This document shows positions 25,993-33,461 of a stretch of 64,000 bases of DNA, piece by piece (positions within the stretch are counted from its first letter, which is position 1; every line of letters starts with the position of its first letter). The notes under the pieces are model-generated. The model was not told where the DNA came from. It ran no database searches and worked only from the letters and a program-made list of their open reading frames with translations. The stretch comes from Paramicrobacterium chengjingii (GTDB lineage Bacteria > Actinomycetota > Actinomycetes > Actinomycetales > Microbacteriaceae). The position numbers were made by a program, and so were the translations under genes. The stretch lies in NCBI RefSeq assembly GCF_011751765.2, contig NZ_CP061169.1, forward strand, positions 124,001-188,000. The letters run 5' to 3'.

Positions 25993-26015
25993 ACGATTCG
26001 GGTACTTCGAATCGT
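25993..26015 (-). promoter_or_regulatory. Palindromic operator over the -10 region of the MFS-GH2 operon
   Basis: ACGATTCG (25993-26000) and CGAATCGT (26008-26015) form a perfect 8-base inverted repeat with a 7-base spacer, starting 11 bases before the MFS start codon. On the minus strand the outer arm contains TACGAT, a good -10 element, with TTACCA 18 bases upstream as a weak -35. A repressor bound here would block the promoter. Confidence 0.65.
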
Positions 26016-26118
26016 AGCCTGACCCATTGCATCGTGGTAATCGCGGCGTCGCGTGTACCCTGAACCGTGCGTACCGACGTCAGCGTTTGCGGGTTTTGAG
26101 TACGTGTGAGGCTGAGCG

Positions 26119-26463
26119 TCAGTCCGCGAGGAAGTCGCGCAGAACCCGCGCGTGATTGACAGTGGTGTCTTTCGCCGCGTACACGAGCGTCACCGTCTTA
26201 TGCTCGGCCACGATGTCGCGCAGCTTGGCGACCTCATCGTTCTCGTCGAGTTCACTGCGGTAGCGCTTCTCGAACTCATCCATTCGGTCGGCGTCATGGT
26301 TCCACCACGTGCGCAGATCCGGGCTCGGCGCAACGTTTTTCAGCCATTCGTCGAGTTCAGCGGCTTCCTTCTTGACACCGCGCGGCCACAGGCGATCCAC
26401 AAGCACTCGAAAGCCGTCTGCCTTCGCGGCATCGTCGTACACACGCTTGATCTGCACTCCCAT
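26119..26463 (-). CDS. DUF488 family protein
   Basis: A 114-residue protein of the DUF488/YeaO family. The hallmark sequences are complete: IKRVYDDAA, RVLVDRLWPRGVKKE, WLKNVAPSPDLRTWWNHD, and the end KTVTLVYAAKDTTVNHARVLRDFL. The function is unknown, though a role as a small nucleic-acid or stress protein has been proposed. The ATG at 26463 has no ribosome binding site but has TAGAAT on the minus strand 7 bases upstream, so the transcript is probably leaderless. It stands alone, behind the terminator of the DsbA-like gene. Confidence 0.9.
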   Translation of the reverse strand: MGVQIKRVYDDAAKADGFRVLVDRLWPRGVKKEAAELDEWLKNVAPSPDLRTWWNHDADRMDEFEKRYRSELDENDEVAKLRDIVAEHKTVTLVYAAKDTTVNHARVLRDFLAD

Positions 26464-26508
26464 AATCCGGATTCTACGCCGCGGGTTCGTCGCCGAGAGA
26501 ACACAAAA

Positions 26509-26538
26509 GCCCGGGCACCGATTGAACGGTGCCCGGGC
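26509..26538 (-). terminator. Strong terminator after the DsbA-like gene
   Basis: A perfect 12-base stem (GCCCGGGCACCG at 26509-26520 and its complement at 26527-26538) with a six-base loop. On the minus strand it is followed by TTTTGTG, giving a fair intrinsic terminator for the gene ending at 26558. Confidence 0.88.
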
Positions 26539-26557
26539 CGTGTTGTGTGACGCAGCG

Positions 26558-27484
26558 CTACTCGGCTGGCGTCTCCTCGGATCCTGAGCCGCCTGATTGG
26601 GCTGCAGCATCCTGAATCGCCTTCGCTAGCGCCGAGGTGTCGTCGATTCCGCCTTGGTACTGAACCCCGTTTATGACAACTGTCGGCGTTCCCGTGACTG
26701 CTGCCGGGGTGTCGAGATATGAGTAGTCGCTGCCGCCCATGGCTCGATCCGTCGCTTCGGCAACCCAGTCAGAGTACGTCTCGTTGTCGATGGCCTTCTT
26801 GACGTTCTCATCGGTCACACCTGCCGACTGCAAAATTGACCAGATTTCGTCGTCGGTGAGGCCCTCGGAGTTTTCGGCGGGTTGGCTGGTGAACATCGCA
26901 GTGTTAGCGGCGAGAAAAACCTCGGGCTGATAGTTCGCGACGGCCGCCATCGCGTTTGCCGAACGTGTTGAATACTCGGTTCCCTGCGAAGCTCGATCGA
27001 GAAACGAGATCGGATGAAGCTCAAGTGCGATGTCTCCCGATGCCGCCAGCTGAATGAGCATCTCGCCATTCGCAGCCTCGAACTGACCGCAGATCGGGCA
27101 CATGTAGTCCAGGTACATGACGACGCTCACCGAATCCTTGTATGACGAGAAGTCTGTCGGCGTTGGGCTTCCGCCCTCTTTCATCGCCGCGGTCTCGACG
27201 GGAACAGGCTGCCCGCCTTCCGAGGTGAACAGGATGCCGTCGCTGGCCATGTTCTTTGGTCCGGCCGCCGCCGTTGCGGGCTTCATCGACGTGACAATGA
27301 CAACGACGACAACGGCCACAACCGCAAGGATGATGATGCCGATTCCGCCCTGCCATGCCCAGCGCACACGCCGTTCGCGCTTCTCGTGACGTTCGCGCTC
27401 CTGACGGGCGAGTTCGCGAATATGCTGTTGGCGCTGCTTCTTCGACGCTCCGGGTGATGGGGCATTGTTGGGCTTTTTGCTCAC
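26558..27484 (-). CDS. Membrane-anchored DsbA/thioredoxin-fold oxidoreductase
   Basis: A 308-residue protein facing the outside of the cell. A highly charged cytoplasmic stretch (about 14-40) precedes one membrane helix (about 44-66). The DsbA-like domain has the redox site YLDYMCPICGQFE, with C129 and C132, and the cis-Pro loop TGTPTVVING near residue 272. It probably forms or reshuffles disulfides in exported proteins. The GTG at 27484 follows AGGATGAGCC. It is the second of two tandem paralogues on the minus strand, 102 bases after the first, and ends at a strong terminator. Confidence 0.9.
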   Translation of the reverse strand: MSKKPNNAPSPGASKKQRQQHIRELARQERERHEKRERRVRWAWQGGIGIIILAVVAVVVVVIVTSMKPATAAAGPKNMASDGILFTSEGGQPVPVETAAMKEGGSPTPTDFSSYKDSVSVVMYLDYMCPICGQFEAANGEMLIQLAASGDIALELHPISFLDRASQGTEYSTRSANAMAAVANYQPEVFLAANTAMFTSQPAENSEGLTDDEIWSILQSAGVTDENVKKAIDNETYSDWVAEATDRAMGGSDYSYLDTPAAVTGTPTVVINGVQYQGGIDDTSALAKAIQDAAAQSGGSGSEETPAE

Positions 27485-27586
27485 GGCTCATCCTGGTCGG
27501 GGGCGGGGAGGTTGTCAGTGCAACAATACGCCAGGTGGGTATGCGTCACATGTGTGGGCGCTGAAAGACGGGCGGATGCCGTGAGG

Positions 27587-28543
27587 CTACTTCGCCTTCT
27601 CACTCGACGTGCCGGTTGGCGTCGGTGTCGGTGTTCCGGTCGACTCCTTTGAGTCTTTCGCCTCTTTCTCGTTCGCGGCGATGACCTGCGAGATGAACGA
27701 GAGCAGGTCGGTTGACTCGTCGTTCTTGCCCGTGAACTTCTCGCCATGAACAAGCACGAGCGGCGAATGAGCCACATTCTTCACGTCGGTGCTCTGCAGC
27801 GGTCCGTTTGCCGCGGCTTCGCTCACGGTTGCCACCCAGTTGGCGTAGCGGTCATCGTTGATGCATGTTGTGACGTCGGTGTTCTCGCCGCCCAACGCTG
27901 TCGTTACGGCCTTCGAGACTCCGGCCTTGTCGATGGGGGTGTCGGTGACAGTGGGGTTTGCATCGAGCAGTGCCGTGTTGACAGCGAGAAAGTTCGTCGG
28001 CGCGAAGTTTGCGACGCACGCAGCTGCGTTTGCCGCGAGAGTTGAGTAGTTTTCTGTCGCGTCGTCGTATTGGTCGAGAGCGATCGGCTTCACCTCGAGC
28101 TGCACGAACCCGTAGGTCACCCACTGCTGAATCTGTTCGCCATTCGTCGCGAAGAACGCAGCGGCGTCCTTGCTGCCGTAGTCGACATAGATCGTGATCG
28201 GAACGATGCCCGTGTCGGGCGTAGGGGCGGATGCCGCGGGTTCAAGCCACCCGTGTGCTCCCGTGGGTGTCGCAGCGACTGCCTGCCCATCTCCCGTGAG
28301 TACGATTCCGTCGCTCGCCATGTTCTGCGGGCCCTCGTTTGCCAGTCGCAGCTGCGTCCACACGACGAGTCCGACGGCAGCGATGATCGCCACGATCAGC
28401 AGAATCAGGCCCGAGATGCCCAGTGCCTTGCGTCGTTTGCGTCGCTTGCGATCGGCCTCACGCTTGATGCGGGCCATCTCTCGCTGCAGCTCGCGCCGCT
28501 CCTTCTTCGTGAGAGAGGCGAGTTGCTTTTTGTCGATCGTCAT
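27587..28543 (-). CDS. DsbA-fold paralogue lacking the CxxC site
   Basis: A 318-residue paralogue of the next gene downstream, with the same design: basic cytoplasmic stretch (about 13-40), one helix (about 41-63) and a DsbA-like outer domain. The redox site is lost: YVDYGSKDAAAFF replaces YLDYMCPICGQFE, so both cysteines are gone. The neighbouring fold is kept (NYSTLAANAAACVANFAPTNFLAVNTALL against EYSTRSANAMAAVANYQPEVFLAANTAMF). Two new cysteines appear, in AACVANF and VTTCIND, and could form a structural disulfide. A chaperone or scaffold role is more likely than thiol oxidation. A Thr/Pro-rich tail ends the protein. Confidence 0.85.
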   Translation of the reverse strand: MTIDKKQLASLTKKERRELQREMARIKREADRKRRKRRKALGISGLILLIVAIIAAVGLVVWTQLRLANEGPQNMASDGIVLTGDGQAVAATPTGAHGWLEPAASAPTPDTGIVPITIYVDYGSKDAAAFFATNGEQIQQWVTYGFVQLEVKPIALDQYDDATENYSTLAANAAACVANFAPTNFLAVNTALLDANPTVTDTPIDKAGVSKAVTTALGGENTDVTTCINDDRYANWVATVSEAAANGPLQSTDVKNVAHSPLVLVHGEKFTGKNDESTDLLSFISQVIAANEKEAKDSKESTGTPTPTPTGTSSEKAK

Positions 28544-28634
28544 GCGGCTGCGTCGTCCTTGTCGTGGCGGGAGTCTCCGCAGGAAGTGTAACCGGTTGGC
28601 GCCCTCAACTCAGATTCCGGGGTAAACCTGATGC

Positions 28635-29564
28635 CTATCCATAGTGCTCGACAAGCTTGCTCCCGAGTTCGGCGAGGGCACGCCGCACGTCGAGCGGGCC
28701 GAGAACGTCGATCGCTGTGGACCATCCCGCAAGCTGCTCGGCGAGTGCCTCGGTGCTTTGCGCGCGAGCCTCGACGCGTATGCGCCCATCACCTGAAGCA
28801 TCCGTAACCGTGACTTGTGCGCCGAAACGACTGATGAATGCCGAAGCTGCGTACGTGGAGACCATGACGTCTGCAGTGGACGAGCCTCGCAGCGCCTCAA
28901 CCTCAGCGACGGAATCGGCCCACGCACGGTGCAGATCGAACCCCGCAGGCGGCGATGCAGCGGTGTCGAGAACGTCGAGCTCGCGAATACGGTCCACCCG
29001 ATACATTCGCGGTTTGTCGCCGGGGTCTGCGAGCAGGTACCAGCTTCCGCCTCGCGCAGCGACGCCAAGCGGCGTCGTCGTAACAGGGCGGCTCGTGCGG
29101 TACGAGATCGTGACGGCGCGCCCGCGGGCGATCGCTTGCTGAAGCACCACCACCTCGGGCGGAGTTGTGCTCGGCGCATCTCCCCAGGCGTCGCCGTTGT
29201 CGATAGTCGATCCAATGGCTCGCTCGGCGGAACTACGAAAGGTTGCGGGCAGTGCGGCAAGAAGTTTGCGTATGGCCGACGCGGCTTCCGTCGCGCCGCC
29301 ATGCGTTTGCCCGAGCAGTGCGAAGAGCGCCGTCGTCTCAGGTTCGGTGAGCCCTGTGAGATTCGTGCGTGCACCACCGAGCAAACGCCACCCGCCCCCG
29401 CGCCCTGGCTGCGAGTAGACCGGAACGCCGGACATCGTGAGCGCGTCAAGATCGCGTCGTGCTGTCGCGACGGAGACCTCGAGTTCCTCTGCCAGCTGGG
29501 CAGCGGTCACCGACTCCCGGGCCTGCAGCACGAAGAGAACGCGGATCAGTCTGTCGGCTCTCAT
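28635..29564 (-). CDS. WYL-domain transcriptional regulator (HTH_11/DeoR-like N-terminus)
   Basis: A 309-residue regulator. The N-terminal winged helix (about 1-55, RVLFVLQARESVTAAQLAEELEVSVATARRDLDAL) is followed by a WYL domain (about 140-225, VVLQQAIARGRAVTISYRTSR through RMYRVDRIRELDVLD), in which the family's W-Y-L triplet is seen in GGSWYLLADP. A C-terminal WCX-type extension ends it. Such proteins sense small ligands or nucleic acids. It is divergent from a small VOC protein gene, and a perfect palindrome lies between the two, beginning 20 bases from this start. Confidence 0.9.
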   Translation of the reverse strand: MRADRLIRVLFVLQARESVTAAQLAEELEVSVATARRDLDALTMSGVPVYSQPGRGGGWRLLGGARTNLTGLTEPETTALFALLGQTHGGATEAASAIRKLLAALPATFRSSAERAIGSTIDNGDAWGDAPSTTPPEVVVLQQAIARGRAVTISYRTSRPVTTTPLGVAARGGSWYLLADPGDKPRMYRVDRIRELDVLDTAASPPAGFDLHRAWADSVAEVEALRGSSTADVMVSTYAASAFISRFGAQVTVTDASGDGRIRVEARAQSTEALAEQLAGWSTAIDVLGPLDVRRALAELGSKLVEHYG

Positions 29565-29583
29565 ATGTCAAGGATGCCATTTT

Positions 29584-29606
29584 AAGTGCTCATAACATGA
29601 GCACTT
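29584..29606. promoter_or_regulatory. Perfect palindrome between the WYL regulator and VOC genes
   Basis: AAGTGCTCAT (29584-29593) and ATGAGCACTT (29597-29606) are perfect inverted repeats around a three-base spacer (AAC). This 23-base dyad lies between the divergent starts at 29564 and 29666 and is the clear candidate operator for the WYL regulator. An in-frame ATG of the VOC frame lies inside the right arm, which argues that the real VOC start is the one at 29666. Confidence 0.78.
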
Positions 29607-29665
29607 TGGCCGAAAGACTGGATTGCGAAGCCGCGAAGGTATCGCGGGCAGAAAGGTCACAGATC

Positions 29666-30061
29666 ATGTTCAGAGGAATCGCCAACGTCAATCTCGTCTC
29701 AGCGGATATGCCCGCGGCCATCGAATGGTACTCTCGCATATTCGACAGCGCACCGTACTTCGTGCGGCCGGAGGCTGGGGAGCCGCAGTACGCCGAATGG
29801 CGCTTCGGAGACGACGAAGACGAGTTCGCTCTCATGAGTGCCGCATTTCGACCCGCCCTTGACGCCCCGGGTGGCGCACTCGTCTATCTGCACGTCGACG
29901 ACGCCGCTGCGTCACTCGACGAGCTCATCCGGGAAGGAGCTCGCGAGTTCGACCCGGTGGTGCAGAGAAGCGAGGAGTGGTGGACGGCATCCGTCGTTGA
30001 CCCGTTCGGCAACCTGATCGGGCTGATCCAGAGTCCGCATTGGGCAGCGGCGCATAAATGA
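29666..30061 (+). CDS. VOC-family protein, glyoxalase superfamily
   Basis: A 131-residue vicinal-oxygen-chelate protein. FRGIANVNLVSADMPAAIEWYSRIFDSAPYFVRP at the start and ALVYLHVDDAAASLDELIREGAREFDPVVQRSEEWWTASVVDPFGNLIGLIQSP at the end are the two family modules. I chose the ATG at 29666 because AAAGG precedes it by about 9 bases and because the upstream in-frame ATG at 29597 lies within the operator palindrome. The gene is probably controlled by the divergent WYL regulator. The bound molecule is unknown. Confidence 0.86.
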   Translation: MFRGIANVNLVSADMPAAIEWYSRIFDSAPYFVRPEAGEPQYAEWRFGDDEDEFALMSAAFRPALDAPGGALVYLHVDDAAASLDELIREGAREFDPVVQRSEEWWTASVVDPFGNLIGLIQSPHWAAAHK

Positions 30062-30076
30062 CCGGATGCTGGCAAC

Positions 30077-31381
30077 TCAGCGTCCGCGCATGAGAGGCGC
30101 TGTGCGGGGCCCCGCATCGTAGCGTGCAAGGTCGCCCGCGTCCTGCGCAAGGCGGGCTGTTCGCCTGGCGATGTCGACGGCCTCCACAGGGTCTGCCGCG
30201 GCGTCGGCGAGAGCCAGCTGCCGCTCTGCTTCGGCCAGGCGAGTTCGGGCATCGGCACCGACTCGTCCGCGATTCGCCGAAATAAACTCGCGCGTCGAAT
30301 CGAGATGGCTGTGCGCCGAGAACAATGCCCCGCTCAAGGCCTCGCGGGCGTTGTCGATGCGCCGTTGGGCGCTGCGGGCTGACGCGAGCGCGTCGTCGAG
30401 TGTCGCCTGAGCCGAGCGCACGGTGTCGATGGTGTGAAGAGGAGCCTGCGGGCCGGCTGCCGACGTCACGGTGTCGAGCACGGCTCGCAGCTCGACCATG
30501 GCAGCAGCAATGCGTTCGGCCGCCTCGGGAATCCCGCTCGCGTCGCGCAGCTCGGCGGCTTCAGTGAGCCCGCGCTCCGCCTCGGCGATCGTCGACCTCA
30601 GTTCCGCGTCGGCCGCGGCCAGTCGCTCTTCTGCACGAGCCAGCGAATCGAGGGCCGAGGCCGCGGCGTTGCATGCGCTCTCTGCCTTCTCCAGCGACGG
30701 CACCGCGGGGTCAGCGGTGCTGGCCGCGGCATCCGCGCGCTTGATCTCGTCGGCCGCGACGGCAAGCTGCGCCCTCGCTGTCGACACGGCGTCGCGCTGA
30801 TCGGCAAACGCCTGCGCGGCATACAGCTTTGTCAGGCGAGCGAGCCGTGCCTCGGCATCCGGAATTCGCTCGTTGATCTGCGCGCGAACGGTTCGCAGGG
30901 CGGCCAGGCGGTCGGGGGCGTTGCGCTCCTGGGAGCGCTTGTCGACGAACGTCGTCGTCTGCTGCTCAAGCGCAGCCTCGAGCTCGGTGCAGGCCTCAAG
31001 GATGCGCGCCGACCACGACCGCCGATCGGCGTCTGTGTCTGGAGTCACATCGCTGAGCCGCTGTCGAAGTTCGAACGCTTCGCTTAGCCGACCGCGAGCG
31101 TTGTCGAGCGCCGCAGTGAAAGCAGAGGTCGCCGCTGCACCGAACTGTGCGGCGGCGAATGCGTGCTCCTCGGTGCCGCGCCGCACGGCTTCGTCTGCGT
31201 GCACGAGCGCTTGGCCCGCGCGCACTTCGAGCTGCTCGATCGACTCGGGCCGCGGATCGGCGATGCGCCCCGACGCGATTGCCGTGCGTCGCCGCGCCCG
31301 GACAGCAACGACGATGCCCACAACGATCAGCGCTGTCGTGCCGAACACAACGAGAGAAGGCACCCACCAGAGCGAAGACAT
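30077..31381 (-). CDS. Single-span membrane protein with long Ala-rich coiled coil (TPM-protein-like C-terminus)
   Basis: A 434-residue protein with an N-terminal membrane helix (about 5-27) followed by a basic stop-transfer RARRR and about 400 residues of Ala/Glu/Arg-rich helix, probably coiled coil. The sequence from EQLEVRAGQALVHADEAVRRGTEEHAFAAAQFG onward resembles the C-terminal half of the actinobacterial TPM-domain proteins, but the TPM domain that normally precedes the helix is absent. The end includes TREFISANRGRVGADARTRLAEAERQLALAD. It may act as a membrane-associated scaffold. The ATG at 31381 gives the helix at the very N-terminus. Confidence 0.75.
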   Translation of the reverse strand: MSSLWWVPSLVVFGTTALIVVGIVVAVRARRRTAIASGRIADPRPESIEQLEVRAGQALVHADEAVRRGTEEHAFAAAQFGAAATSAFTAALDNARGRLSEAFELRQRLSDVTPDTDADRRSWSARILEACTELEAALEQQTTTFVDKRSQERNAPDRLAALRTVRAQINERIPDAEARLARLTKLYAAQAFADQRDAVSTARAQLAVAADEIKRADAAASTADPAVPSLEKAESACNAAASALDSLARAEERLAAADAELRSTIAEAERGLTEAAELRDASGIPEAAERIAAAMVELRAVLDTVTSAAGPQAPLHTIDTVRSAQATLDDALASARSAQRRIDNAREALSGALFSAHSHLDSTREFISANRGRVGADARTRLAEAERQLALADAAADPVEAVDIARRTARLAQDAGDLARYDAGPRTAPLMRGR

Positions 31382-31435
31382 ACTCGTCAGTCTAAAAAAT
31401 GGATGCTGTGAGGGCACCGGTCTCGCAGGTGTCGC

Positions 31436-32137
31436 TCAGCCGAGCACGTGCGTTTCGAGCTCGGCGGCAGAGCTGACATGTGCAATGGCGCCCTGAGCTT
31501 CGGCCTCGGTACCGTAACCCCAGTCGACGATGATCACGGGAAGCCCGTGTGCTGTGGCGCCCTCGACGTCGTGGATGCGATCACCGACGTAGAGCGTCTT
31601 TGTCAGGTCGACCCCGCGGTGGTGCAGGCGGCGGAGCGCTTCGGCGATCACGTCGGCCTTTGCGCTGACCGTCTCGTCTGCAGACGCGCCGCAGATGATG
31701 TCGAAGTACTGCTCCAGATCGAAGTGCTCAATCACCTGAGCCACCTGGTACTCGGGCTTGCTGCTGGCGACGGCGAGCGGAATGCCTGCCGCCTTAATGT
31801 GCGCAAGCAGCTCGGGTACCCCGGCATACACCGATGATCCTGACCAGGGGCCTTCTGCTTCTGAGATGCCGCGGTAGACGTCGAGTGCTTCAATTGCCTC
31901 GTTGGGGGTGAAGCCGTACTGCTCAAATGACTCGAGCATGGGCGGGCCGACCCAGCTGAACAGGTCGCTCTTGTCGGCAATGGGGCGGCCCAGCTGTGTG
32001 AGTGCGCGGTCGATGCGGTCGACGATGCCCGGTGCCGAGTCGGTGAGCGTGCCGTCGAGGTCGAACAGCACGCAGGTCCACGTGCTCTGGGCCGATGCGC
32101 CGGCGTTGTCCGCGACAGCGGGCGTTTGCGTAGTCAT
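31436..32137 (-). CDS. HAD-superfamily phosphatase (Gph/YieH-like)
   Basis: A 233-residue hydrolase of the haloacid dehalogenase superfamily. Motif I is FDLDGTLTD (D26 nucleophile, D28 acid/base), motif II is AVASSKP, motif III is the Lys in the SAKADVI region, and motif IV is YVGDRIHDVEGA. The cap domain is of the phosphoglycolate-phosphatase type. It probably dephosphorylates a small sugar phosphate or 2-phosphoglycolate. The chosen ATG at 32137 gives a normal N-terminus; longer in-frame starts run into the region upstream of the antitoxin. It is divergent from the Phd-VapC pair. Confidence 0.88.
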   Translation of the reverse strand: MTTQTPAVADNAGASAQSTWTCVLFDLDGTLTDSAPGIVDRIDRALTQLGRPIADKSDLFSWVGPPMLESFEQYGFTPNEAIEALDVYRGISEAEGPWSGSSVYAGVPELLAHIKAAGIPLAVASSKPEYQVAQVIEHFDLEQYFDIICGASADETVSAKADVIAEALRRLHHRGVDLTKTLYVGDRIHDVEGATAHGLPVIIVDWGYGTEAEAQGAIAHVSSAAELETHVLG

Positions 32138-32178
32138 TGTGCTTCCATCGTAGGCGAGCAGGTGTCGCGTAAACTGTG

Positions 32179-32192
32179 TAGTACAAATACTA
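32179..32192. promoter_or_regulatory. Candidate autoregulatory operator of the Phd-VapC pair
   Basis: TAGTA (32179-32183) and TACTA (32188-32192) form a small palindrome around CAAA, 22 bases before the antitoxin start. A TAAACT at 32170-32175 could be the -10 element. A palindrome at this place fits the usual autorepression of toxin-antitoxin operons by the antitoxin. Confidence 0.5.
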
Positions 32193-32213
32193 GTTAGGGA
32201 GAGGGATGCTTTC

Positions 32214-32477
32214 ATGGGAAGCGTGACGCGCACAGAATTGAACCAGCAGACAGCACGGGTGCTGGCGCGCGTTGCGGCCGGTGAACGCGTGACGATCACC
32301 GACCGTGGTCGCCCCATCGCCGAGCTCACGCCGGCGCGCGAGTCGGGGTGGGATGCCCTGATTGCGGCGGGAAAGGTTCGCACCGCGACGCGGTCGGGAA
32401 GCCTGACTTTCGAGCCGATCGACCTCGACGTTTCGTCGAGCGACATCATCGACGACATCAGGCGGGAGCGCGGGTGA
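32214..32477 (+). CDS. Phd/YefM-family antitoxin
   Basis: An 87-residue antitoxin. The N-terminal Phd/YefM DNA-binding fold reads RTELNQQTARVLARVAAGERVTITDRGRPIAELTP. The C-terminal ~35 residues are the toxin-binding tail, ending in SSDIIDDIRRERG. A GAGAGGG stretch precedes the ATG. The stop codon overlaps the GTG of the PIN toxin by four bases (GTGA at 32474-32477), giving coupled synthesis. It should neutralise the toxin and repress its own promoter. Confidence 0.9.
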   Translation: MGSVTRTELNQQTARVLARVAAGERVTITDRGRPIAELTPARESGWDALIAAGKVRTATRSGSLTFEPIDLDVSSSDIIDDIRRERG

Positions 32478-32863
32478 TCTACATCGACACCTCCGCGGTG
32501 GTGAAGACTCTGGTCTCCGAGAGAGGTAGTTCGTCTGTGCGGCGCCTCTTCGCTACCTCAGAGCGGCTGGTCTCGTCCCGCCTTCTTGCCGTTGAGCTGA
32601 ACACTGCAGCACAACGCCGAGGCCTCCCGGCCGTCCACGTTGACGAGACGCTGAGTCGTGTGAACCTCGTCTCCGTTGATGACGACGTTCTCGACGGTGC
32701 CATTCGATTGCAGTCTGGTTTGCGCGGCCTCGACGCCCTGCACCTTGCCACGGCAATTCTCATTGGCGACGAACTGACGGTATTTCTCGCCTTTGACCCC
32801 GAGTTGAACGCGGCGGCGCGACGCTCCGGGCTCGCGCTCCACCCCGCATCAGCCGACGGCTGA
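32474..32863 (+). CDS. PIN-domain ribonuclease toxin (VapC-like)
   Basis: A 129-residue PIN-domain toxin. The acidic metal-binding set is complete: D5 in YIDTSAVVK, E41 in AVELNTA, D87 in GLDALHLATA and D108 in FLAFDPELNAAA. VapC toxins cleave tRNA or rRNA and stop growth when freed from the antitoxin. The GTG start overlaps the antitoxin stop. The gene ends 11 bases from the convergent gene that follows nucS. Confidence 0.9.
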   Translation: MIYIDTSAVVKTLVSERGSSSVRRLFATSERLVSSRLLAVELNTAAQRRGLPAVHVDETLSRVNLVSVDDDVLDGAIRLQSGLRGLDALHLATAILIGDELTVFLAFDPELNAAARRSGLALHPASADG

Positions 32864-32874
32864 CTGCGGGCTCG

Positions 32875-33459
32875 TCAGGCGGGTGGAAGGCGGAGTACGT
32901 CAGGGCCGCCGTGCGTCTCGTCGCCCGCGATGCGGATGCTGCGGGCAAGGTCGTCGAGAGGCTGCTCCAGCGTGCCGAAGCGCTCGCGGTCTGGGCAGAC
33001 CGCCGTCAGCGTGATCAGATGCGTTCCGGTGTCCCATGTGTATGTGGCGAAGGGCGAGGCTCCGGGGGTCGACGGCACCGCCATCACAAGCTTCTCTCCC
33101 ACGCCGAGCGCGGTGGCGAAATTCTCGGTGTCGTCGTACTCCATGGGCATCGAGGCCCTGGCCATGCGCACCTGCGGCGTCAGCGTCTGGGTCGTGGCGA
33201 TCGCAACGACGAGCTCGGGCTCGGCCTTCCACGTCCACGCAAGCACGCGCCCGTCTGCCTTGCGCATCGCGAACGGCGTAGCCTGGCTGGCGAGCCACGC
33301 ACCAACGCCCGACCCGCGCCGCCCTGCTCCGTTCGGTGCACCAGTCTGGCGCGACATCAGCATCCGGATTGCTGCTTTGCGGTGACGGCGCCCCTTCCAT
33401 CCCAGCGATCCCGTGATGGGAATCCAGAGTTCGGGATCGGCAGACGAGATCAGGCGCAT
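32875..33459 (-). CDS. Unknown protein translationally coupled to NucS
   Basis: A 194-residue cytoplasmic protein that I cannot assign. It begins MRLISSADPELWIPITGSLGWKGRRHRKAA, has a basic loop (about 22-50) and then a predicted beta-rich region ending in PLDDLARSIRIAGDETHGGPDVLRLPPA. The late PLDDLARSI... segment recalls the end of LpqN/PknD-like lipoprotein domains, but there is no signal peptide, so I treat that as a weak hint. Its ATG lies two bases after the nucS stop codon, so translation must be coupled, which argues for a shared process. Its 3' end converges on vapC with an 11-base gap. Confidence 0.75.
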   Translation of the reverse strand: MRLISSADPELWIPITGSLGWKGRRHRKAAIRMLMSRQTGAPNGAGRRGSGVGAWLASQATPFAMRKADGRVLAWTWKAEPELVVAIATTQTLTPQVRMARASMPMEYDDTENFATALGVGEKLVMAVPSTPGASPFATYTWDTGTHLITLTAVCPDRERFGTLEQPLDDLARSIRIAGDETHGGPDVLRLPPA

Positions 33460-33461
33460 TG

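Noticed and set aside
24864..26063. A 399-codon plus-strand frame rich in His, Asp and Arg
   Set aside because: It is the complement of the MFS gene; its His/Asp richness mirrors the hydrophobic codons of the membrane helices.
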